Positions 1 to 7,230 of a stretch of DNA of 64,000 nt are shown here, piece by piece. The notes beneath the pieces were generated by a model, which was not told where the DNA came from, did no database searches, and worked only from the letters and a program-made list of their open reading frames with translations. The position numbers and the translations under genes are program-made. Position 1 is the first letter of the stretch. The number at the start of each line of letters is the position of its first letter. Origin of the DNA: Schaedlerella arabinosiphila (GTDB taxonomy: Bacteria > Bacillota > Clostridia > Lachnospirales > Lachnospiraceae); the NCBI RefSeq assembly GCF_003885045.1, contig NZ_RHJS01000002.1, positions 1,674,001-1,738,000 on the forward strand, read 5' to 3'.

Positions 1-1
1 C

Positions 2-88
2 TGGGGGCTGGTGGGGCTTGGGCTGGCATATGGAGCCGCCGGGATCGGGGCCGCATATGTGAAATACTGCAGGAAGGATATTGCGTGA
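2..88 (+). CDS. C-terminal end of a membrane protein (partial, runs off the left edge)
   Basis: An open frame runs from the window edge to a TGA at 86-88 and encodes 28 residues. The first twenty are small and hydrophobic (WGLVGLGLAYGAAGIGAAYV), like a final transmembrane helix, followed by a short basic tail KYCRKDIA. The stop lies one base from the stop of the opposing glycosyltransferase gene, so the two genes converge tightly. Too little is visible to name the family. A MATE or polysaccharide transporter would fit the composition and the neighbour, but that is only a guess. Confidence 0.45.
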   Translation, partial: WGLVGLGLAYGAAGIGAAYVKYCRKDIA

Positions 89-89
89 T

Positions 90-1541
90 TCATGAAGCGG
101 GGAATGACTCGCTGCTATTCACGGTTCTTTCACTCACACGGGCAAAAACAGCCTGTATATTTTCCTTGATCTTTGCGGATAGATGGGCGTACTGGATCAG
201 CTCCTCCTCGCAAAAGCCCCGGAAGCGGGCATGATCGTAGTCATTCTGGGCAGCAGCCAGATCCTCGATGACCGGGTCGGCTTCGGGCAGCAGCGTGATC
301 TTTATCTGCCTGCGGCGGGATCTGGAACTGCGATCCATTTCCTGGGGATCGGCAGTCTGTTCTGCAAAAGCCCTGTCTGCGTTTCCTTCTCCTTTGGAGA
401 CCGGCCTGGCCCGGCGGATGTCCTCCACCTTGAGCAGTCCCCGTGCGGACAGCTTCTGGAGGGCCAGAGAGAGCATCCGGCGGGAAATATTTGCAAAATC
501 GGCCAGCTCTGCCCGGGTGGTGATCCGGTGGGGCTGGCTCAGACAGAGAAGCAGGCTGGCTTCGAGCACAGTCAGATGGTTCTTTTTGGCGGCGGTTTCC
601 AGATAATATTCCAGAAGCTTCCTATCCCGGTACACATCCATAAGAACCCCTTCCCCGGCGATGGCTTCGCTGCAGACCTTCGTGTGCTCCTCCCCCAGTT
701 TTTTGGAACCCGGCAGGATGGAGGGCATAACCATGCCGTCTCCGGCGGCGTCCACAAGAAAGCGGTAGACTTGAAGCCGCTTTTTTTCATAATCTGCTTC
801 GTCCAGGACCTGCTTGTAAAAGTGATTGTAGCATTCGAACACCATCAGCTTCATTTTTACGGTGTTGGTGATACTTGCGCCCTGGCTGGCAAGGGAGCCT
901 TTTGTCTTGACATAGTAGTAAACGGGGGCCTGCAGGGCGTAGAAGACCTCCCCGCGGCGGATATATTCCAGGTTGAACATAAAATCCTCGCACCAACTGA
1001 TGGACGCGTCCATGCGCAGATGATACCGGTCAACGATCTCCCTGCGGTACAGCTTGTTCCAGAGTACGCCGTAATAAAAGTCCGCGGGATTTTCCATCAT
1101 GTGGGAGGCAAAGGCTTCCCTCGTCATCACGGAATCTTCCTCAATGTCCCCTTTCTGGGACAGCCGTTCTCCCACAACCCGGTAAAAATCCGCGATCACC
1201 AGATCACAGCGGTGTTCTTCGGCGGCGCCGACGAACAGCTTGGTGGCGTCCGGCGTGATCCAGTCGTCGCTGTCGAGAAATTGAAGGTAGGTGCCCCGTG
1301 CCCGGTCAATGGCCAGATTCCGGCTGTCGGATACACCGGTGTTCTCCTTGTGGATCACCTGGATTCGGGAATCCTTTTCGGCGTAGCCGTCGCAGATATC
1401 GCCGCTGGAATCCGTGCTGCCGTCGTTGACCAGCAGGAGTTCAAAATCCGTATACTCCTGGCTGAGGATGCTGTCGATGCAGCGGGGGAGGTGTTTTTCG
1501 GCGTTATATATGGGAACGATGATGGTGACGGTTGGGGGCAT
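90..1541 (-). CDS. Family 2 glycosyltransferase fused to a C-terminal MarR-like winged-helix domain
   Basis: The 483-residue product starts with a GT-A family 2 glycosyltransferase domain: TIIVPIYNAE at residues 6-15, VNDGSTD at 38-44, the metal-binding FLDSDDW at 88-94, WNKLYRR at 161-167 and an ED pair in WCEDFMFN at 183-190. Such enzymes transfer sugars to surface polysaccharides at the cytoplasmic face. Residues about 305-470 do not look like a glycosyltransferase tail. They contain TTRAELADFANISRRMLSLA (341-360), a recognition-helix pattern with a following wing, a charged insert at 380-410, then LLPEADPVIEDL and long helices as in the MarR dimerisation region. AAAGGAG lies 9 bases before the ATG. 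The gene stands alone and is divergent from the Septu pair. The GT2 call is firm; the MarR-like fusion is inferred from pattern. Confidence 0.85.
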   Translation of the reverse strand: MPPTVTIIVPIYNAEKHLPRCIDSILSQEYTDFELLLVNDGSTDSSGDICDGYAEKDSRIQVIHKENTGVSDSRNLAIDRARGTYLQFLDSDDWITPDATKLFVGAAEEHRCDLVIADFYRVVGERLSQKGDIEEDSVMTREAFASHMMENPADFYYGVLWNKLYRREIVDRYHLRMDASISWCEDFMFNLEYIRRGEVFYALQAPVYYYVKTKGSLASQGASITNTVKMKLMVFECYNHFYKQVLDEADYEKKRLQVYRFLVDAAGDGMVMPSILPGSKKLGEEHTKVCSEAIAGEGVLMDVYRDRKLLEYYLETAAKKNHLTVLEASLLLCLSQPHRITTRAELADFANISRRMLSLALQKLSARGLLKVEDIRRARPVSKGEGNADRAFAEQTADPQEMDRSSRSRRRQIKITLLPEADPVIEDLAAAQNDYDHARFRGFCEEELIQYAHLSAKIKENIQAVFARVSERTVNSSESFPAS

Positions 1542-1587
1542 GGCGGTGATCTCCTTTCAAGTCATTCTGTTTTGAAATACTATACAT

Positions 1588-1615
1588 ATTGTACCAGATT
1601 TATACCGAAATGCAA
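1588..1615 (-). promoter_or_regulatory. Probable sigma-A promoter of the glycosyltransferase gene
   Basis: On the minus strand TTGCAT is followed after 16 bases by TACAAT, about 45 bases upstream of the glycosyltransferase ATG. It is almost back to back with the promoter proposed for the ATPase gene, so the two units would fire divergently from one short region. Confidence 0.4.
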
Positions 1616-1617
1616 TG

Positions 1618-1646
1618 TTGTGAATCATAGAAAAGTATAGTAGAAT
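1618..1646 (+). promoter_or_regulatory. Probable sigma-A promoter of the Septu pair
   Basis: TTGTGA, a 17-base spacer and TAGAAT stand 42 bases before the ATPase start. The match is moderate, but the spacing is ideal and the surrounding DNA is AT-rich. Confidence 0.4.
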
Positions 1647-1688
1647 AAAAGATACGCAGGGATAAAGAGCCACGGCGGAGGTGTATAA

Positions 1689-2945
1689 ATGCGGTTTGAA
1701 CAATTATATCTTTTGAATTATAAAGCCATTGAGGAAATGAATATTCAGTTTGGCGCAGGTGTGAACCTTTTAATCGGAGATAACGGTGTAGGAAAGACTA
1801 CCATTCTGGAAGCGATGACAGTTGCACTGGGAGATTATCTGAATGGATTGAGCAAAATTGCAAAAACAGGGGTCAAATCTACAGATGTACGGATAGACAC
1901 ACATGTACTTTCCGATGCTTCCCAAGGAGTAGTTTATTCAACTCCTGTCATCATTAAAGCCCGATTTCAATACGGAAAGAATAAGCTAACGGGAGAGGTT
2001 ACGAGGAAGGATGAAACCAGCAGCTCTAAAACCAGGTTTTTGGGAAAAGAAGTGGCCCAATATGCGAATACTTTGGTGAATGATATCCATGCAGAACTGC
2101 CATTGTTTTGCTATTTCAGCACATCCAGGCTTGCGCCGCCGAAAAGGGAGGATTTTGGGACGGCCAGTAACAATAAACTGAATGATAGACGCTGCGGATA
2201 TATAGGCTGTTTTGAAAGTAACCTGGACATAAAAACAATACAGGCATGGTGTTTAAAGATGGAAATGGCTGCGTTTCAGCAGAAAAAATGCATTAGAGAA
2301 TATGAGGCTTTAAAAAAAATTGTTTCGGACTTTATGCTGCATATGAATGAGCTGGAGGAGAAACCAGAGGTTTATTATTCAAGGGCATTTGAGACAATTG
2401 TATATTCGGAAAACGGTAATACGCTTCCAGTTCATTATCTTAGCGCAGGATATCAATCGCTGTTGTGGATCATTATGAATATGGCGTTCCGCCTCGCACT
2501 GTTAAATCCCGGAAAGGAAGATCTTGGAGCGATTGGAGGAGTCGTTTTGATTGATGAGATTGATATGCATCTGCACCCAAAATGGCAATGGAAGGTTATT
2601 GGTGCATTGAGAGATACATTTCCTAAAATACAATTTATAATGGCGACGCATTCTCCGATCATCATATCATCGAGCAGAAATGTAAATCTGATACAGATTG
2701 ATGAAAAACAAAAAGTGCATTATCTCCCGGAAGCATACGCATATTCTGTAGAGGATGTATTGGAACTCAGGCAGGAGAGTGTCGGAACACCAAAGGAACT
2801 GAAAAAGGTGTGTCAGATGTTTGAAACAGCGCTCAACGAAGAAAATTATGAAATGGCAAAAAAAGTAATCGAACAGATGGCAGAAGCATTTGGAGATGAT
2901 AACACGAAAGTGAAAAATGCAAAAGCGGAATTGGAAGTGGAATAA
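1689..2945 (+). CDS. ptuA: PtuA-like AAA/ABC-type ATPase of a Septu defence system
   Basis: The 418-residue protein is a RecF/SMC-like ATPase. It has Walker A GDNGVGKTT at residues 30-38, an ABC signature LSAGYQS at 251-257, Walker B VVLIDEID at 285-292 with catalytic Glu290, and a switch His in ATHSP at 319-323. Between the halves is a helical insert (about 180-240). This is the architecture of PtuA, the sensor ATPase that pairs with the HNH nuclease PtuB in Septu anti-phage systems. The next frame two bases downstream matches the two ends of PtuB, which supports the call. The gene is clearly more AT-rich and uses more A/T-ending codons than its neighbours, suggesting transfer. The ORF is intact, but its partner is not, so the system is probably inactive. 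Overcoming-lysogenisation-type or retron-linked ATPases are alternatives; no reverse transcriptase is nearby. Confidence 0.72.
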   Translation: MRFEQLYLLNYKAIEEMNIQFGAGVNLLIGDNGVGKTTILEAMTVALGDYLNGLSKIAKTGVKSTDVRIDTHVLSDASQGVVYSTPVIIKARFQYGKNKLTGEVTRKDETSSSKTRFLGKEVAQYANTLVNDIHAELPLFCYFSTSRLAPPKREDFGTASNNKLNDRRCGYIGCFESNLDIKTIQAWCLKMEMAAFQQKKCIREYEALKKIVSDFMLHMNELEEKPEVYYSRAFETIVYSENGNTLPVHYLSAGYQSLLWIIMNMAFRLALLNPGKEDLGAIGGVVLIDEIDMHLHPKWQWKVIGALRDTFPKIQFIMATHSPIIISSSRNVNLIQIDEKQKVHYLPEAYAYSVEDVLELRQESVGTPKELKKVCQMFETALNEENYEMAKKVIEQMAEAFGDDNTKVKNAKAELEVE

Positions 2946-2947
2946 AA

Positions 2948-3504
2948 ATGTTGTGGATTCATAAAAATAAGACTCCTGCTGCGGTAAGCCGCGAGGAAGC
3001 TAAAATACGCAGCAGCAGTGAGTGGAAAAGTGTTCCGGAAAGTAATGCCAAAGCAGTTCGAAAGGCAGGGTTCGATAAACTTCCGAAAGATACGATCAGA
3101 AAAAATCTGCTGGAAGAGCAGCATTATTTATGTGTAAAATGATGAAGGAAATATGCTATTATAGTGACGGGCAGATCTATTTTCGTGGTTTGGGAAATTG
3201 GTCGGATCAAAATAAAGAAAAAATAGAACATGAGATAAATGACGTCCTTTGCCTGAACGGAAAACATAAAAAAGACGGATCTGTTCAGGATACAGCGACA
3301 CAACTGCTGAAGGGAAGACGGGATGCCTATGAGCAGGCGGAATCTATCATTCGAAGATTAAGTAAAAAAGGAAACCTTACATCGGAACGCCTGCAGAAAG
3401 AAATGAGGGCAATCAGAGAGTCAGAAAAGCGAAAGGAATATGCAGGTGTGATCTTATTTGTCTTAGAACGTAAATATAGACGTTTGAAGGCACAGGGACG
3501 ATAG
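2948..3504 (+). pseudogene. Broken ptuB: HNH nuclease gene with its catalytic core deleted
   Basis: Two overlapping frames follow ptuA. The first (2948-3142) encodes 64 residues ending LLEEQHYLCVK, which is how PtuB/TIGR02646-type proteins run up to the first CxxC of the HNH fold. It then stops. The second frame (from 3130, shifted by one base) resumes with MMKEICYYSDGQIYF, then EKIEHEINDVLCLN and KRKEYAGVILFVLERK, which fit the segment normally found after the HNH core. The expected CxxC, the HNH histidines and the second CxxC appear in neither frame. The simplest reading is one out-of-frame internal deletion around 3130-3145 removing perhaps 60-90 codons. The nuclease should be dead. A short C-terminal fragment could still be made from the ATG at 3130, but no good ribosome binding site is seen. 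Confidence 0.65.
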
Positions 3505-3527
3505 AATAAACAGGAGCTGCTTGGATT

Positions 3528-4286
3528 ATGGGATCTTTTACAGAATTGTCAGAAATAACAGAGGGGAAGCTGGTCTTAAAGCAGTCGCTTCTGGAGGCAC
3601 TAAACCTGACAGAGACAGCGGCGCCGAGGATTGCCGCAGCAGGTGCAGGAGGGAAGACCACTACATTAAAAAGGCTTGCGGCAGAATACGCAGACACAGG
3701 AAAAAAGCCTGTCGTTACAACCACTACACATATGTTCAAGGAAGATTCGCCGTTCTTTTTGGAAAATCCGTCTCTGGAGGAGCTGCTTGCTGTCCTTGAT
3801 AAAGAGGGCTGTGTATTTGCCGGGAAAAAGGCCGAAAACGGAAAGATAAAGCGGCTTTCCGCGGATGTCCTGGAAGCTGTTTTAAAGCTGCCCAATCCGG
3901 TTCTGATTGAGGCGGACGGGGCGAAAATGCTTCCAGCAAAATTTCCCGCAGACCATGAACCGGTTTTTCTGCCGCAGACTACCCATGTTTTGTATGTATG
4001 CGGCATGGATGCGCCTGGAAGAAAAATAAAAGAGGTCTGCTTCCGGCCGGAGCTTATGGCAGCTTTTTTGAAGAAATCCACGGAAGATATTCTGACGCCC
4101 CGGGATATCGCAGCTCTCTTACAGAGTGAACAGGGGGGAAGGAAAGGGGTAGAGCTTGGGATGCATTATGCAGTAATATTGAATAAAGCAGATACCAAGG
4201 AGCGGCGCGATACGGCACTGAGAATCTGGGAGGCGATGGAGATGAAAGGGAACATGAAGGTGGTTGTAACTGCGGAAGCTTCCTGA
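3528..4286 (+). CDS. yqeC: YqeC family selenium cofactor biosynthesis protein
   Basis: The 252-residue protein carries a P-loop variant GAGGKTT at residues 39-45, TTTTHM at 64-69 and LIEADGAKMLPAKFP in the middle, the hallmarks of YqeC. The family is found with the maturation genes of selenium-dependent molybdenum hydroxylases (xanthine or purine dehydrogenases carrying a labile selenium); the exact reaction is unsettled. AGGAG stands 11 bases before the ATG. The next gene is a MobA-like nucleotidyltransferase, the usual companion, 37 bases downstream. No hydroxylase, selD or yqeB gene lies in the window. Confidence 0.85.
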   Translation: MGSFTELSEITEGKLVLKQSLLEALNLTETAAPRIAAAGAGGKTTTLKRLAAEYADTGKKPVVTTTTHMFKEDSPFFLENPSLEELLAVLDKEGCVFAGKKAENGKIKRLSADVLEAVLKLPNPVLIEADGAKMLPAKFPADHEPVFLPQTTHVLYVCGMDAPGRKIKEVCFRPELMAAFLKKSTEDILTPRDIAALLQSEQGGRKGVELGMHYAVILNKADTKERRDTALRIWEAMEMKGNMKVVVTAEAS

Positions 4287-4323
4287 TGATCCGATTACCG
4301 CAATAGAATAGGTGGAGAAAAAA

Positions 4324-4887
4324 ATGAAATTACGTCTGATTTACCTGGCGGCCGGGAACAGCCGCCGGTTTGGTTCCAACAAGCTTTTATATGAACTGGA
4401 GGGGAAACCTTTATACCTTCATTTACTGGAACGGCTGGACCGTCTCTGCGCGCGCCATGACGGCTGGGAAGTGATTGCAGTGACGCAATATCCGCAGATA
4501 TATGATGATTTAAATGAGAGGCATATCTGCGCGGTATTGTCTCCGGAGAGCCATAAAGGGGTGTCCTACTCCATCCGCGCAGGCTTAGAAGCTGCCGCAG
4601 ATGCGCAGGCATGCGCTTTTTTTGTGGCGGATCAGCCATATTTTACAGAAGAAAGCGCTGAGGCATTTCTGGAATACATGGAAAGGAACCAGGCGGAATT
4701 AGGCTGCGTGTCCTGCGGGGATCAGACCGGAAATCCGGCCTGGTTTTCACATAGCTATTTTCCGGAACTGCTGGAATTGAAAGAAGACCAGGGAGGCCGG
4801 AAGATTCTCAAGAAATATCCGGAAAAAATAACCTGTTTTCCGATCTCAGATGCAGGGGAGCTTCGGGATCTGGATACCTTATCCTGA
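4324..4887 (+). CDS. MobA/MocA-like molybdenum cofactor nucleotidyltransferase
   Basis: The product (187 residues from the ATG at 4324) is a GT-A-like nucleotidyltransferase. LAAGNSRRFGSNK at residues 8-20 is the NTP-binding loop, VADQP the metal-binding motif and GNPAWF the acceptor-site segment. The family transfers CMP or GMP to molybdopterin. Pairing with YqeC suggests it makes the cytosine-dinucleotide cofactor (MocA/YgfJ type) for a selenium-dependent hydroxylase. I prefer ATG 4324 to the in-frame GTG at 4312, because GGTGGAG at 4311-4317 is then correctly spaced as a ribosome binding site. A terminator follows at once, so yqeC and this gene form a two-gene unit. Confidence 0.8.
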   Translation: MKLRLIYLAAGNSRRFGSNKLLYELEGKPLYLHLLERLDRLCARHDGWEVIAVTQYPQIYDDLNERHICAVLSPESHKGVSYSIRAGLEAAADAQACAFFVADQPYFTEESAEAFLEYMERNQAELGCVSCGDQTGNPAWFSHSYFPELLELKEDQGGRKILKKYPEKITCFPISDAGELRDLDTLS

Positions 4888-4895
4888 AAAATCAG

Positions 4896-4947
4896 AATAG
4901 CCGTTCCTGACTTTTGCGGATACGCCCAGAGCAGGACGGCTATTTTT
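4896..4947 (+). terminator. Intrinsic terminator after the molybdenum cofactor gene
   Basis: AATAGCCG-t-TCCTG at 4896-4909 pairs with CAGGACGGCTATT at 4932-4944 around a 22-base loop, with one bulged base, and ends in a run of T. Confidence 0.7.
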
Positions 4948-4956
4948 CAGAGCTCG

Positions 4957-5008
4957 TTTATTCCCGCGAAGCAACAAGCCAAGTAGCCATGCTTGCATGG
5001 ATATTTGA
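4957..5008 (-). repeat. Dispersed palindromic intergenic repeat, copy 1 (inverted)
   Basis: Read on the minus strand this stretch matches the repeats at 8364-8416 and 53138-53188 almost base for base: AAATATCC, the core palindrome CCATGC-AA-GCATGG, then ACTTGGCT and TTGCTTCGCGGGAATAAA. It sits between a terminator and the promoter of the next gene and codes for nothing. Confidence 0.8.
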
Positions 5009-5034
5009 CTAGTGGAAGGATTTTTTGATAAATC

Positions 5035-5064
5035 TTGTCAGAACTGCACAAAATATGCTATACT
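5035..5064 (+). promoter_or_regulatory. Sigma-A promoter for the DUF2156-aminotransferase-hisC unit
   Basis: TTGTCA, an 18-base spacer and TATACT lie about 70 bases before the DUF2156 start, directly after repeat copy 1. Confidence 0.6.
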
Positions 5065-5134
5065 GACAAATGTGCGCCGCCCCCTGCTGGAAAAATCTGG
5101 GGACAGGCACAGAAAAGAGATGGAGATTATAAAA

Positions 5135-6040
5135 ATGGAAGAGATACTGTTTAAAAGGCCGGAACTGGAGGATCGGGAGATCATTGCTCCTTATTTTGAG
5201 AAGGCGCCCAGCAGAAGCTGCGAGCGTACCTTTGCCAATGTTTACCTCTGGTCCAGGCACTACCATGTAAAATATGCGGTCATAGAAGGGGCGCTGGTCT
5301 TTCGAGATGAAGGGGAGGATGTGGCGTTTGCCTATCCGGCCGGAGAACCGGAGGCGGTGAAGCGTGCACTGGAATACCTGATGGAATATTGCAGCCGGCA
5401 GAACGTCCCCTTTGTGCTCTACAATGTGACGGAAGAAAATTTCGCCCAGATGGATGCCTGGTATCCGGGACAGTTTGAGATCGAGTATCTGCGGGACGAG
5501 GCGGACTATGTGTATGAGACCGAGAAGCTCGCCACCCTGGCGGGAAAGAAGCTGCACGGCAAGCGGAACCATATCAACAAGTTCAAAAACCTCTATCCGG
5601 ACTGGAGCTATGAGCCGATTTCCGAGGAAAATGCGGAGGAATGCTTTCAGATGGCCCTGGAGTGGCGCAACGAGAACGGCTGTGAGGAGGATCTGGAAAA
5701 AAACGCGGAGATGTGCGTGACCCTGAATTTCCTGCGGCTGTTCCGGGAATTGGAGATGAAAGGCGGCCTGATCCGGGTAGACAAAAAGGTGGTGGCATTC
5801 TGCGTTGGGGAGCCGGTCAGCAGGGACACCTTCGTGGTTCATGTGGAGAAAGCCTTTGCCGGGGTGGAAGGGGCCTATCCGATGATCAACCAGCAGTTTG
5901 TTCAGCATGAATGCATGGAATACCAATACGTAAACCGGGAGGAAGACACCGGGGCGGAAGGGCTGCGCAAGGCCAAGCTTTCCTACCATCCGGCCTTCCT
6001 GGTGGAAAAAGGGATCGTGAAAAGGAGGATGGTACAATGA
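5135..6040 (+). CDS. DUF2156 domain protein (LPG synthase C-terminal-like acyltransferase fold)
   Basis: The 301-residue protein from ATG 5135 (MEEILFKRPELEDREII) is a soluble DUF2156 protein, built from two GNAT-like halves as in the catalytic part of phosphatidylglycerol lysyltransferase but without its membrane domain. LHGKRNHINKFK near residue 150 and the W-Y-rich N-terminal half are typical. Substrate unknown; aminoacyl or acyl transfer is inferred from fold only. An upstream in-frame extension to 5012 is rejected because it would cross the promoter at 5035-5064; GGAG is 9 bases before 5135. The stop overlaps the ATG of the aminotransferase (ATGA), so the two are translationally coupled. 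Confidence 0.82.
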   Translation: MEEILFKRPELEDREIIAPYFEKAPSRSCERTFANVYLWSRHYHVKYAVIEGALVFRDEGEDVAFAYPAGEPEAVKRALEYLMEYCSRQNVPFVLYNVTEENFAQMDAWYPGQFEIEYLRDEADYVYETEKLATLAGKKLHGKRNHINKFKNLYPDWSYEPISEENAEECFQMALEWRNENGCEEDLEKNAEMCVTLNFLRLFRELEMKGGLIRVDKKVVAFCVGEPVSRDTFVVHVEKAFAGVEGAYPMINQQFVQHECMEYQYVNREEDTGAEGLRKAKLSYHPAFLVEKGIVKRRMVQ

Positions 6041-7230
6041 TTTCAAAAAAGATGGAACATATGGTGGCAAACAGTTCTGCCATCCGCGCAATGTTTGAGG
6101 AGGGAAACCGTCTGGCGAAGCTCTACGGCAAGGAGAATGTATACGATTTCAGTCTTGGCAACCCCAACGTGCCCGCGCCGGAGGCGGTAAAGCAGGCGAT
6201 TCTGGATATTCTAAGCGAGGAGGATCCGGTGGTGCTCCACGGGTACACCAACAGCAATGCAGGCTACGAGGATGTGAGACAGGCCGTGGCGGACTCCCTG
6301 AATGAGCGGTTTCACACCGCATTCTCCGCGAAAAATATTACCATGACCGTGGGGGCGGCCGGGGGGCTGAATGTGATTTTAAAATCCCTGTTAAACCCGG
6401 GAGACGAAGTCATCGTATTCGCGCCCTATTTTGGAGAATACCGGAGTTATACAAACAACTATGACGGCGTTCTGGTGGAGATCTCCCCGAACACCGTGGA
6501 TTTCCAGCCCAAGCTGGACGAGTTTGAAGCGAAGATCACGCCGAAGACAAAGGCCGTGATCGTCAATACGCCCAACAATCCCACCGGCGTCGTGTACTCT
6601 GAGGACACCATCCGCAGGATGGCGGCGATCCTGGAAGCAAAGCAGAAAGAGTACGGCACGGACATCTACCTGATCTCGGACGAGCCTTACCGGGAACTGG
6701 CCTATGACGGCGTGGAGGTGCCCTATCTGACAAAATACTATGCCAATACGATCGTGGGATATTCCTACAGCAAATCCCTGTCGCTTCCGGGAGAGCGGAT
6801 CGGCTACCTGGTCATCCCCGATGAAGCGGCGGACAGCGAAGCACTGATCAGCGCGGCCAATGTGGCAACCCGGATTCTGGGCTTTGTCAATGCGCCCACT
6901 TTGCAGCAGAAGGTGGTCAAGTACTGCCTGAATGAAAAGACGGATATCTCTTTTTATGACCGGAACCGGGAAGCTTTATACAACGGGCTTAAAGAGCTGG
7001 GCTTTGAGTGCATCAAGCCGGAGGGCGCCTTTTACCTGTTTGTAAAATCCCCTGTGGCGGACGAAAAGGCATTCTGCGCGGCGGCAAAAAAATACAACAT
7101 ACTGATCGTGCCGGGCAGTTCCTTCGGGTGCCCAGGATACGTCAGGCTGGCATACTGCGTGTCCTATGAGACGATCATTCATTCCCTGCCTAAGTTTGCC
7201 GAACTGGCCGGGGAGTATGACAGGAGATGA
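6037..7230 (+). CDS. Class I/II PLP-dependent aminotransferase
   Basis: This 397-residue fold-type I aminotransferase shows NTPNNPTG at residues 177-184, the PLP-phenol-binding Asp in SDEPY (Asp215), Schiff-base lysine Lys246 in SYSKSLSLPGERIGY, and a C-terminal Arg in GYVRLAYC. It resembles the aspartate/tyrosine aminotransferase group; the amino acid substrate cannot be read from sequence. AAGGAGG precedes ATG 6037, which overlaps the stop of the DUF2156 gene. HisC follows with a four-base overlap, so the three genes are one operon. An in-frame extension upstream to 5911 lies wholly within the DUF2156 gene and is not used. Confidence 0.88.
   Translation: MISKKMEHMVANSSAIRAMFEEGNRLAKLYGKENVYDFSLGNPNVPAPEAVKQAILDILSEEDPVVLHGYTNSNAGYEDVRQAVADSLNERFHTAFSAKNITMTVGAAGGLNVILKSLLNPGDEVIVFAPYFGEYRSYTNNYDGVLVEISPNTVDFQPKLDEFEAKITPKTKAVIVNTPNNPTGVVYSEDTIRRMAAILEAKQKEYGTDIYLISDEPYRELAYDGVEVPYLTKYYANTIVGYSYSKSLSLPGERIGYLVIPDEAADSEALISAANVATRILGFVNAPTLQQKVVKYCLNEKTDISFYDRNREALYNGLKELGFECIKPEGAFYLFVKSPVADEKAFCAAAKKYNILIVPGSSFGCPGYVRLAYCVSYETIIHSLPKFAELAGEYDRR

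Noticed and set aside
183..1640. A 485-codon plus-strand open frame opposite the glycosyltransferase
   Set aside because: It is the antisense shadow of a clear GT2 gene in a GC-rich codon context, and its translation has no family features.
5009..6091. A long minus-strand frame opposite the DUF2156 gene
   Set aside because: It mirrors the real gene, crosses its promoter and the next gene start, and has no ribosome binding site.
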